Shown here piece after piece: positions 1 to 5,759 of a stretch of 12,103 bases of DNA. The stretch comes from DAOUBP01 sp034432655 (GTDB taxonomy: Bacteria; Chloroflexota; Anaerolineae; CG2-30-64-16), in assembly GCA_034432655.1 (NCBI GenBank), contig DAOUBP010000138.1, positions 1 through 12,103 of the forward strand, read 5' to 3'. A model generated the notes under the pieces. That model was not told where the DNA came from. It did not search any database and saw only the letters and a list, made by a program, of their open reading frames with translations. Position 1 is the first letter of the stretch, and each line of letters begins with the position of its first letter. Made by a program: the position numbers and the translations under genes.

Positions 1-25
1 TGAATGGATCGTGCTACCGAGCAGC

Positions 26-138
26 GCCCGGTGAACCGGGCTGAACCGCCTCGCCGACGCGCATTCAGCCCCGTTAAGCGCGCAGCCTCCCTTGGGGACG
101 GGGCGCCGCCTGGTAGCCCGGCGACTTCATCGCCGGGC
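26..138 (+). promoter_or_regulatory. Hairpin-rich leader upstream of the first gene
   Basis: No credible gene is seen in 1-223. The stretch carries a chain of perfect inverted repeats: 26-32 with 35-41 (7 bp), 38-45 with 64-71 (8 bp), 68-74 with 98-104 (7 bp), and 116-124 with 130-138 (9 bp, 5-nt loop). The second shares bases with both the first and the third, so those structures exclude one another. The last hairpin resembles the short palindromic repeats dispersed in many GC-rich genomes. A more AT-rich stretch (about 181-210) then leads to the Shine-Dalgarno of the first gene. It could be an attenuator or riboswitch-like leader, the terminator of an upstream gene, or intergenic repeats. 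I recognise no known riboswitch class, and high GC makes chance hairpins common. Confidence 0.35.
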
Positions 139-223
139 GAGCGCACGAGACGCACAGCACTCCGGAGAAGGCGATTGCCGGTTTATTTTCTTAGTGTTCA
201 TCATTTCGCCATAGGAGGCAAGA

Positions 224-535
224 ATGCCCCGACAACATCGTCACTCCCAGGTTGACGGCCACGTGTGCGCCGACCACCCGCTCAAGATCGAACTGCTGAG
301 CCTCGACTGCGCCGAGTGTGACGCGCTGGAGCAACAGCTCCTGCGGATCTTGCGCGGCCTCGACCTGGCCGCGCAGATCCTCAAAACCAGCGACAGCACG
401 GCGTTCGCGCTTTACGGCTTGCAACAGTTGCCGGCGATTGCGATCAACGGGCGCGTTGTGCTCCAGGGCCGGCTGCCGTCGGATGCGGAGCTGCACAACA
501 TGCTCAGGGCTTACTGCAACACGGAGTTGCCGTAA
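224..535 (+). CDS. Small thioredoxin-fold protein (CAEC motif)
   Basis: A 103-residue cytosolic protein of the small thioredoxin/glutaredoxin-like type. After about 20 poorly conserved residues, a beta strand leads into the redox motif CAEC (C29, C32). This is followed by a helix and by the QLP segment whose proline (P70) sits where thioredoxins have their cis-proline. The length matches the minimal thioredoxin-like proteins often found beside permeases and ArsR-type regulators. The start is well supported: AGGAGG ends 5 bases before the ATG. It probably cycles as a dithiol/disulfide donor for neighbouring proteins, but its partner is not visible. It stands 90 bases upstream of the first DGC gene and may be the first gene of that unit. 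Fold assignment is good; the substrate is unknown. Confidence 0.75.
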   Translation: MPRQHRHSQVDGHVCADHPLKIELLSLDCAECDALEQQLLRILRGLDLAAQILKTSDSTAFALYGLQQLPAIAINGRVVLQGRLPSDAELHNMLRAYCNTELP

Positions 536-624
536 CCTCACACGCGCGTTCAGACGAATGTCTCAGGACGTCGTTCGCACTCTGTCAGAACAACCAGACC
601 ACATCACACATCGAGGAGCTTCAC

Positions 625-1020
625 ATGAGCAACGGATTACCTGAAAACGCATTGTTCGTCTGCTTCGGCGGCATGTCCAACGTGGGCACGCTGACCGGGC
701 TGGCCGGGTTGGAGGCCGTGAAGCGGGCCGGGCCGGGCAAGGCGGCGATCTTCTGCCTGGGCGGCCTGCCCACTCAGGCGCCGTCCATGATCGAGAAGAC
801 CAACAACGTCGGCCGCATCGTCGTGGTAGATGGCTGCCCGCTGAACTGCGCGCGCAAGATCGTGGAGCAGGCCGGCTACCGTCCCGACGCGGCCATCACC
901 CTGGTGAACGACTGCGGCATCAAAAAGGGGCCGCCGACGCAGTACACGGCCGACGACCTGGAGGTCGCGGTCGAGGCCATCCTGGCCGCGCTGCGCGACG
1001 CCCACGAGGACGGAGCATGA
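625..1020 (+). CDS. DGC-domain putative zinc-binding protein (copy 1)
   Basis: A 131-residue protein covering a whole DGC domain. That family is named after its central Asp-Gly-Cys motif and is thought to bind zinc through four cysteines; its biochemical role is not established. DGC is at residues 69-71, inside VVDGCPLNCAR, so C71 and C75 form a CxxxC pair. C13 (VCFGG) and C44 (FCLGG) supply the other two expected ligands, and C97 is extra. Start: GAGGAG lies 6 bases before the ATG. The stop overlaps the start of the permease gene (ATGA), so the two are translationally coupled. This suggests the DGC protein serves the transporter, for example as a metal or metalloid chaperone; that is inference. 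It is clearly divergent from the two DGC proteins further downstream. Confidence 0.85.
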   Translation: MSNGLPENALFVCFGGMSNVGTLTGLAGLEAVKRAGPGKAAIFCLGGLPTQAPSMIEKTNNVGRIVVVDGCPLNCARKIVEQAGYRPDAAITLVNDCGIKKGPPTQYTADDLEVAVEAILAALRDAHEDGA

Positions 1021-2003
1021 AACGTTTGTTGGGCTTTGCCGAGTTCGTGCGGCGCCATTACCAGGCCATCATCCTCGTGACGGTGGCCCTGGGCCTGGCG
1101 CTGGGGGTCTGGACGACCGCACCGGGGCAAGCGCTGCAACCCTACACCCAGGCGCTGACCTTCCTGATGATCCTGTTCATCAGTTTCACCATCACCCCGC
1201 GTCAGTTCGCGCTGGTGGCGCGCCAGCCGTGGGGCGTGGTGGCCGGCCTGGCGCTGAACTTCATCTATATGCCGGTGCTATGTTGGGCGCTGGCCCGGCT
1301 CCTGGTCAATGATCCCCAACTGGCGACCGGCGTGATCCTGGTGGGCGTGGTGCCGTGCGCGGGCATGGCGGCCGTGTGGACCGCGCTGCTCAAGGGGGAT
1401 GTGCCGCTGGGCATGGCGATCAACGGGCTGACGATGATCCTGGGCCCGTTCCTGATCCCGCCGCTGATGGTGTTGTTTGCCGGCTCGGCGGTCAAGATCA
1501 ACCCCTGGGCCATGTTTCAGCAGCTGGCCGTCATCCTGTTGATCCCGTTGATCGTCGGCATGGCCGCGCGCTGGCTGGCGGACCGCTACGGGGACGTGAA
1601 GCCGGTGCTGCCGCTGCTGCCGGCGCTCTCCGCGCTGACCGCTGTGCTGTTGATGTTCACCGTCTGCAACGTCAACGTGCCGCTGATCGTGGCGCGCTGG
1701 TCGCTGGTGCCGTCATTGCTGGTCGCGGTGGCGCTGATCTTCCCGCTCGGCTTTCTCGTGCCGCACTGGCTGGGGCGCTTCGCCTTCAACCGGGGCCAAC
1801 GCATCGCCATCACCTACTCATCGGGCATGAAGAACCTGCCCATCGCGGTCGGGCTGGCGTTCGCCGGCTTCGGCAAGCTGGCCGGGCTGCCGGTGGCGTT
1901 GGCCTTCATCGTGCAGATGCTTACGGCCAGCCTGTTCTATCGCTATCTCAGCCGCCAGATCGCGCCGGCGCGGGGGCCTGCGCCGCGTAAAGAAGTGGCG
2001 TAG
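1017..2003 (+). CDS. ACR3/bile-acid-symporter superfamily permease
   Basis: A 328-residue integral membrane protein with about ten hydrophobic segments, the usual size and topology for the BASS superfamily that includes arsenite exporter ACR3 and bile acid:sodium symporters. The segment VPCAGMAAVWTALLKGD (112-128) resembles the ACR3 region with the conserved cysteine (RCIAMVLVW..LAKGD), with C114 at the cysteine position. The second signature region (about 267-280, SSGMKNLPIAVGL) corresponds to the ACR3 stretch with an essential glutamate, but here no acidic residue is present. Arsenite export is therefore possible but not safe; another anion, thiol-bound metalloid or organic acid could be the substrate. 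The ATG overlaps the stop of the DGC gene. Confidence is high for the superfamily and low for the substrate. Confidence 0.8.
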   Translation: MKRLLGFAEFVRRHYQAIILVTVALGLALGVWTTAPGQALQPYTQALTFLMILFISFTITPRQFALVARQPWGVVAGLALNFIYMPVLCWALARLLVNDPQLATGVILVGVVPCAGMAAVWTALLKGDVPLGMAINGLTMILGPFLIPPLMVLFAGSAVKINPWAMFQQLAVILLIPLIVGMAARWLADRYGDVKPVLPLLPALSALTAVLLMFTVCNVNVPLIVARWSLVPSLLVAVALIFPLGFLVPHWLGRFAFNRGQRIAITYSSGMKNLPIAVGLAFAGFGKLAGLPVALAFIVQMLTASLFYRYLSRQIAPARGPAPRKEVA

Positions 2004-2018
2004 GGCCCGGTGCCCGTG

Positions 2019-2053
2019 GACGTGCCAGGCACTTCGCAAGTGCCTGGCACGTG
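2019..2053. repeat. Perfect palindrome, copy 1 (35-bp repeat)
   Basis: The left arm ACGTGCCAGGCACTT (2020-2034), a CGC loop and the perfectly complementary right arm (2038-2052) form a 15-bp stem. It begins 16 bases after the permease stop. The same 35 bases recur at 2709-2743. There is no T-run, so it is not a classic intrinsic terminator. A REP-like dispersed repeat or an mRNA-end-stabilising hairpin fits best. Confidence 0.9.
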
Positions 2054-2107
2054 GTGAAAACGGTATCTTCTACTGTGGCGGGGTGATGTCTTGGGAGGAC
2101 CTTCTCT

Positions 2108-2704
2108 ATGCCCGAAGTAGACTGGAGCCGCTGGCATACCGCGTACGACGCGGCCGTGACGGCCGCCAAAGAAACGCACAAGCCGATCCTGCTGCAGTTC
2201 CATCGCGATAAATGCGCCGGCTGCAAGAAGCTTTATGCGCTGACCTATACCGATCCTGAGGTTGCGGCGGAACTGTACGAGTGGTTCGTACCGCTGCGCC
2301 TGGACATCTTGCAACAGCGGGATATTCGCGTGCGTTACGCCGCCGTCTGGACGCCTTCGTTCTACGTGCTGGACTGGCAGGGCAAGCTATACTTTCACCT
2401 GGACGGCTACCTCGGCCCGGAGGACTTCCGCGTCGTCCTGCGCCTGGCCAAGGCTGCGGTGGACACAACCCGCGGCCGCTACGACGCGGTGATGGCGCTC
2501 ATGGAGGACGGCCTGAGCCGCTTCCCCGACAACCCGCGCGCGGCCGCCATGCTGTTCCGCAAGGGGATGGCGTGGTACCTCTCAACCTGGGAGCGGGACG
2601 CGTTTCGCGACGCGATGCTGGACATCATCCAGCGTTACCCGAACAGCCCCGAAGCGCGCATGTGGCCGTGGCTGGACGACCCCGCGGCCGAGCTGGGGGC
2701 GTGA
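2108..2704 (+). CDS. Thioredoxin-fold protein with helical C-terminal half
   Basis: A 198-residue protein without signal peptide or membrane segment. Residues about 10-118 look like a thioredoxin fold of the thioredoxin_7/DUF255-like kind: a strand with ILLQFH, the redox motif CAGC (C36, C39) and a TPSF segment whose proline (P83) matches the cis-proline. Residues about 120-185 are helical and TPR-like, with the phrase LSRFPDNPRAAAMLFRKGMA and a second unit ending QRYPNSPEA. The C-terminal half may bind a protein partner. Start: GGGAGGA ends 8 bases before the ATG. The gene stands alone between two identical 35-bp palindromes, so it may be expressed or acquired separately from the genes on either side. 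A cytosolic disulfide reductase or redox chaperone role is inferred. Confidence 0.75.
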   Translation: MPEVDWSRWHTAYDAAVTAAKETHKPILLQFHRDKCAGCKKLYALTYTDPEVAAELYEWFVPLRLDILQQRDIRVRYAAVWTPSFYVLDWQGKLYFHLDGYLGPEDFRVVLRLAKAAVDTTRGRYDAVMALMEDGLSRFPDNPRAAAMLFRKGMAWYLSTWERDAFRDAMLDIIQRYPNSPEARMWPWLDDPAAELGA

Positions 2705-2708
2705 GCAC

Positions 2709-2743
2709 GACGTGCCAGGCACTTCGCAAGTGCCTGGCACGTG
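2709..2743. repeat. Perfect palindrome, copy 2 (35-bp repeat)
   Basis: Identical over 35 bases to the copy at 2019-2053: arms at 2710-2724 and 2728-2742 around a CGC loop. It starts 4 bases after the stop of the thioredoxin-fold gene. Both copies sit directly behind a stop codon, which suits an RNA 3'-end hairpin, and together they bracket one gene exactly. Confidence 0.9.
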
Positions 2744-2890
2744 ATCGAGGAATTCGATAAGGAGACACAAGTTGCAACCCTTCATTTCCAGCATCCTACC
2801 TCGGCCGCATGCCCCCTGCCCCCCCGAATTCGCCAAACGGCCGGCAGCAATATGACGCGGCTCATGGTGAAAGTGGGCAATCCGGCTTAA

Positions 2891-2939
2891 TATGCAAAAA
2901 GTCCTATATAACGACGTTTGCATACTCACGGCGCAAACG
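2891..2939. promoter_or_regulatory. Operator-like triple repeat with possible -10 box
   Basis: In the 250-base gap before the lipoyl-carrier gene, TATGCAAA (2891-2898) and TTTGCATA (2917-2924) form a perfect 8-bp inverted repeat with an 18-base spacer. CGTTTGC (2915-2921) and GCAAACG (2933-2939) form a second perfect pair that shares the middle arm. The AT-rich TATATAAC (2905-2912) in the spacer could serve as a -10 box, though no convincing -35 is seen. This would put the start of transcription about 35-40 bases before the GTG start at 2955. The arrangement suits a repressor covering the promoter of the downstream operon. The ArsR-type protein at 7057 is a candidate; that is inference. Confidence 0.45.
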
Positions 2940-2954
2940 CTCCAGGAGATCACG

Positions 2955-3404
2955 GTGAGCGCAGAATTTCTCCAAACTACGGTTGATAAATTCATCTTCC
3001 GCGTGAAGATCGGCTACCTGTACAGCGAAGCCGGCGTATGGGTCGCCTATGATCCCGCGCATGGCGTGGCCCGCGTTGGCTTGAGCGACTTCCGCCAGCA
3101 GGCCAGCGGCGATGTCGCCTTCGTCGAGCTGCCCGAGGTCGGCGTCCGGGTGGCGCCCGGCGGCGACCTGGCCAACATCGAAACCATCAAAGTAGACTTG
3201 ACTGTCCCCGCGCCGTTCGGCGGCGAGGTGGTGGCCGTCAATGAAGCGCTGAGCGACAGTCCCGAGCTGATCAATCAATCGCCCTATGGTGACGGCTGGT
3301 TGGTCGAGCTGAAGCCGGAGCGCTGGCCCGTCGAGGGCCTGCTGGATGCGCCGGCCTACCTGGCCGTGATGCAGGCGCAAGCCGAAGCGGAGGCGGCCCA
3401 ATGA
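2955..3404 (+). CDS. gcvH: GcvH-like lipoyl carrier protein
   Basis: A 149-residue protein related to the H protein of the glycine cleavage system, whose lipoyl arm carries a reactive dithiol. The phrase GDVAFVELPEVG (52-63) matches the H-protein core. NIETIKV (74-80) places K79 at the lipoylation site, and GGEVVAVNEALSDSPELIN followed by SPYGDGWL is almost textbook GcvH. The N-terminus (VDKFIFRVKIGYLYSEAG) differs from standard H proteins, and the protein is about 20 residues longer than usual. I prefer GTG at 2955, with AGGAG 7 bases upstream; an in-frame ATG at 2892 lies inside the promoter-like repeats. No GcvP, GcvT, lipoate ligase or Hdr gene is nearby. The stop overlaps the next DGC gene, so a role as a dithiol carrier for this island, like the lipoate-binding proteins of sulfur oxidation, is more likely than glycine cleavage. 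Confidence 0.8.
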   Translation: MSAEFLQTTVDKFIFRVKIGYLYSEAGVWVAYDPAHGVARVGLSDFRQQASGDVAFVELPEVGVRVAPGGDLANIETIKVDLTVPAPFGGEVVAVNEALSDSPELINQSPYGDGWLVELKPERWPVEGLLDAPAYLAVMQAQAEAEAAQ

Positions 3405-3814
3405 GCGAGCGTGTCATCATTGTGCCGTGCAGCGGCATCGGCAAGACCTATGGCACGGTGACGCGCGAGGCGGCCTACCAGGTCGCCGAAGAGCTGCGGC
3501 CGGAGACGACGGCCATCGTGCCGCTCTCGCTGCTGGTATTGGGCGATGAAGAAGCGCGGGCGGCCGTGCAGGGTGCTCGGGTCATCACGCTGGATGGCTG
3601 CAAGCTGGCCTGCGCCACCCTCAACGTGCGCGGGGCGGGCGGCGAGGTCGCCAAAGACTTCACCGTGCTGGACGTGTTCCGGCGCAACAAGGCCTTGAAG
3701 CCAAAGGGCATCAGTGAGCTGAACGAGGGTGGCCAGGCCCTGGCCCGCGCGCTGGCAGAGGAAGTCGCGCAGACTGCTGATGAAGTGATTAACGGAGGGA
3801 ATAACCGTGCCTGA
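3401..3814 (+). CDS. DGC-domain putative zinc-binding protein (copy 2)
   Basis: A 137-residue DGC-family protein. DGC is at residues 65-67 (TLDGCKLACA), giving the C67/C71 pair, and C10 (VPCSG) is the N-terminal ligand. The fourth expected cysteine is missing: the segment IVPLSLLVLG (39-48) aligns with ICLPLFLAGG of the next protein, and valine replaces the cysteine. It is a close paralogue of the following gene, with which it shares GTVTRxAA and EELRP phrases, so the two probably arose by duplication. The ATG overlaps the stop of the lipoyl-carrier gene, and the 3' end overlaps the next start by 8 bases. With three cysteines it may bind metal weakly, share a site with its paralogue, or act as a scaffold. 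Family certain, function unknown. Confidence 0.85.
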   Translation: MSERVIIVPCSGIGKTYGTVTREAAYQVAEELRPETTAIVPLSLLVLGDEEARAAVQGARVITLDGCKLACATLNVRGAGGEVAKDFTVLDVFRRNKALKPKGISELNEGGQALARALAEEVAQTADEVINGGNNRA

Positions 3815-4544
3815 CCTGCCGAAACGCAAAGTGGGCATCGTGGCTTGTTCGGGCGAGGAGTTGCCGGCGGGCACCGTCACCCGCCTGGCTGCGCTCAAGG
3901 TGCTGGAGGAGCTGCGGCCCAGCGAGACGGTTACCATCTGCCTGCCGCTCTTCCTGGCCGGCGGCGAGGGGGATCGCGCCTTCGCTAAGTTCTACCCCAC
4001 CATTGCCGTGGACGGCTGCGACAAGCGCTGCGCCGCGCGCGCTACCGAGCTGTACAGCAACAAGCCCGCGGCTAGCATCGTCGTGGACGACATCCTGGCG
4101 CAACACAACCTGCCCCAGCCGCAGGGGCTGCGCCGGCTCACGCCGGAGAGCCAGCCCGTGGTGGACGCCCTGGCCGATGCCATCGCGGCCGAGGTGGATC
4201 ACCTGATGGCCGTGCGCTGGAGCCGCACCGAGGGCGCCATCCTGGAGGCCGAGCCCGCGCCCCAGGAGGCGGTGAGCACCTCGGCCTGCGCGTGCGGCTC
4301 CGGCATTCCGGTGACCACCGTGCAGGTGGGAGGCCGCGCCGTGCAGATCATGGCGCTGGAACCGATCCTGGAACTGGCCTACAACCAGGGGTTGCGCGCC
4401 GACGGCGTTTTGCCCCCCGAGATCTTCCAGACTGTACAGGTGTACAACACCGTGCCGGCCGGCGAGGAGACCCTGTACGCGGAGGCGGTCTTGCGGGCCT
4501 GGCAGGCCTACTGTGCACAACGTAAGGACCACAGCAATGGCTAA
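3807..4544 (+). CDS. DGC protein (copy 3) with extra C-terminal CAC module
   Basis: A 245-residue protein made of two parts. Residues 1-135 are a DGC domain with all four cysteines: C14 (VACSG), C45 (ICLPL), and C71/C75 in VDGCDKRCA. After a linker, residues about 158-240 form a second module that starts with ACACGSG (C161, C163), followed by a small alpha/beta segment (VTTVQVGGRAVQIMALEPI) and a Tyr/Asn-Pro-rich end. I have a general memory of similar tails in archaeal and bacterial redox proteins but cannot name the family. The start is GTG at 3807, supported by GGAGG 8 bases upstream, inside the end of the previous gene. It is nearly twice the usual DGC length. Possibly the module receives or delivers the metal or sulfur species held by the DGC part. 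Confidence 0.85.
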   Translation: MPDLPKRKVGIVACSGEELPAGTVTRLAALKVLEELRPSETVTICLPLFLAGGEGDRAFAKFYPTIAVDGCDKRCAARATELYSNKPAASIVVDDILAQHNLPQPQGLRRLTPESQPVVDALADAIAAEVDHLMAVRWSRTEGAILEAEPAPQEAVSTSACACGSGIPVTTVQVGGRAVQIMALEPILELAYNQGLRADGVLPPEIFQTVQVYNTVPAGEETLYAEAVLRAWQAYCAQRKDHSNG

Positions 4545-4998
4545 GACCGCGACCTACACCACCGAAGTGACCTGGCGCGGGGACCACTGGGGGCACATCG
4601 TGATGGGCAACGGCCCGCAGATGATCTTCTCCGCGCCGCCCGATGCCTATGGGCAGGCCGGCGTGTTGACCCCGGAGGATGCGTTCGTCGCCGCGGCCAA
4701 CACCTGCGTGATGATGATGTTCCTCTGGGCCTGCGAGCGGTTCAAGCTCGACCTGGTGGACTACCGCTGCCGCACCGAAGGGACGAAGAAGATCGAGCTG
4801 GATCGCACCGAGATCTTCACCCATCTGCGCTTCTGGCCCGAGATCACTGTGCGAGCCGACGCCGGCGGGGACGCGGCGAGCACCGAGAAACGGGTCCGCA
4901 AGGCGCTGGCCTCGGCGCAGAAATACAGCCTGGTGGCCAATTCGGTCAAGAGCGAGATCATCGTCGAGCCGAAGATCACCGTGATCGAGAGGGAGTGA
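4537..4998 (+). CDS. OsmC-family protein lacking the second cysteine
   Basis: A 153-residue protein of the OsmC/Ohr family, whose standard members reduce organic hydroperoxides with two cysteines. It shows the WRGDHWGHIVMG opening, LTPEDAFVAAANTCVMMMF (45-62) with the first cysteine C57, and the C-terminal strand pair VKSEIIVEPKITVIE. Where catalytic members have the second cysteine (C-x-V/I-A/S-N/R), this protein reads YSLVANS, so S131 replaces it. C66 and C78 are extra. It therefore may not be a classical peroxidase and could bind or deliver a thiol-reactive ligand. Start: ATG at 4537, with AAGGA upstream, overlapping the previous stop by 8 bases; an upstream in-frame ATG (4513) would extend deep into the previous gene and is less likely. 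Confidence 0.8.
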   Translation: MAKTATYTTEVTWRGDHWGHIVMGNGPQMIFSAPPDAYGQAGVLTPEDAFVAAANTCVMMMFLWACERFKLDLVDYRCRTEGTKKIELDRTEIFTHLRFWPEITVRADAGGDAASTEKRVRKALASAQKYSLVANSVKSEIIVEPKITVIERE

Positions 4999-5004
4999 AC
5001 GACC

Positions 5005-5079
5005 ATGCCGACTTACGACTTCGAATGCCAGGATTGCCACAAGCGGTTCGAGCAATTCCTGACCTTTATTCAGAGGTAA
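5005..5079 (+). CDS. Mini FmdB-like half zinc ribbon (24 aa)
   Basis: A 24-residue open frame that begins like FmdB-family zinc-ribbon proteins: MPTYDFECQDCHKRFEQF, with one CxxC (C8, C11). Normal members run to about 60-110 residues and carry a second CxxC roughly 15-25 residues later; here a stop follows FLTFIQR. The gene has a good Shine-Dalgarno (GGGAG, 9 bases upstream), starts 6 bases after the OsmC stop and ends 3 bases before the next ATG. It is therefore placed as if still translated. It may be a truncated remnant, a coupling peptide, or a real micro-protein that completes a zinc site as a dimer or with a partner. No second half is seen in the other frames downstream. Confidence 0.55.
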   Translation: MPTYDFECQDCHKRFEQFLTFIQR

Positions 5080-5082
5080 CCC

Positions 5083-5394
5083 ATGCTCAGCATCAAGGTT
5101 TTAGGGCCGGGCTGCGCCAATTGCTACGTCCTGGAAGGCCTGGTGATTGCCGCCGTCCAGGTCCTGAACGACCAGAAACCGCGGCTCTTCGAGAATATGG
5201 AGGTCACACTGGATCACCTGACCGAGCAAAGCGACTTTCGCAAGTACCGCGTCCTGTTCACGCCCGGCCTGGTGATCAACGAAAAGCTCATCGCGGCCGG
5301 CCGGCTGCCGAGCGTCCTGGAGATCATGGATGCCATCGAACGGGCGTTGACGACCAGCGCGCAGCCGGCACAATCGGAGGTCCGACCAGCGTGA
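5083..5394 (+). CDS. Small thioredoxin-fold protein (CANC motif)
   Basis: A 103-residue protein of the minimal thioredoxin_3 type, known from small archaeal and bacterial disulfide-reductase-like proteins. The first strand IKVLGPGCANC presents C11 and C14. A helix follows, then VTLDHL, and RVLFTPGLVINEKLIAAGRLPS, where P61 is the cis-proline and the GxLPS turn is typical of this group. The C-terminal 15 residues are unstructured. The start ATG follows AGAGGT by 4 bases. The stop overlaps the GTG start of the AhpD-like gene. Proteins of this type often accompany permeases and ArsR-type regulators. A role as electron donor to the AhpD-like or OsmC-like neighbours is plausible but inferred. Confidence 0.8.
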   Translation: MLSIKVLGPGCANCYVLEGLVIAAVQVLNDQKPRLFENMEVTLDHLTEQSDFRKYRVLFTPGLVINEKLIAAGRLPSVLEIMDAIERALTTSAQPAQSEVRPA

Positions 5395-5756
5395 GCACCG
5401 ATTACGTCGCCTATCACCAACACCTGGAGGAGCGTCTGGCGCAGTTGGGTCGGGAACTGCCTGGCCCCATGACCGGCTTCGCCCGGCTGCACAAGAAGGC
5501 CACCGAAGATGGCGCGCTGAGCCGCAAGACCAAGGAGCTGATGGCATTGGCGGTCAGCATCGCGGTGCGCTGCGAAGGCTGCATCGCCTATCACACGCAT
5601 GATGCCATCACGGCCGGGGCCACGCGCCAGGAGCTGCTGGAGACGATCGGCGTGGCGATCATGATGGGCGGCGGCCCGGCCGCCATGTACGCCGGCCACG
5701 CGCTGGATGCCATCGAGCAGTTTATGGCGGCCGCCATGCCGCCGCCAGGGGAGTAG
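5391..5756 (+). CDS. Carboxymuconolactone decarboxylase/AhpD-like protein
   Basis: A 121-residue single-domain, all-helical protein of the CMD/AhpD family. The redox signature RCEGCIAYHTHDA (60-72) has the CxxC pair C61/C64 and H68, as in AhpD, where the pair acts in alkylhydroperoxidase or adaptor chemistry. Downstream GAT(R)QELLETIGVAIMMGGGPA is the usual second half of the domain. The start is GTG at 5391 (GTGA overlap with the previous stop), with CGGAGG 10 bases upstream; reading further upstream in this frame gives sequence unlike the family. The presence of both cysteines argues for a redox role and against a true lactone decarboxylase. Its neighbours suggest that it is reduced by a thioredoxin-fold partner. 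Confidence 0.85.
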   Translation: MSTDYVAYHQHLEERLAQLGRELPGPMTGFARLHKKATEDGALSRKTKELMALAVSIAVRCEGCIAYHTHDAITAGATRQELLETIGVAIMMGGGPAAMYAGHALDAIEQFMAAAMPPPGE

Positions 5757-5759
5757 TGC

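Noticed and set aside
4..255. Open frame of 83 residues at the left edge
   Set aside because: Arg/Pro-rich translation typical of GC-rich non-coding DNA, no ribosome-binding site, and it overlaps the well-supported first gene.
2772..2855. Small TTG-started frame (27 codons) behind an AAGGAG sequence in the gap before the lipoyl-carrier gene
   Set aside because: The ribosome-binding site is good, but the product has no recognisable pattern, includes a proline-rich stretch from a C-run, and TTG starts are rare here.
2892..2954. N-terminal extension of the lipoyl carrier from the ATG at 2892
   Set aside because: It overlaps the inverted repeats and the -10-like box, has no ribosome-binding site, and the GTG at 2955 has a well-spaced one.
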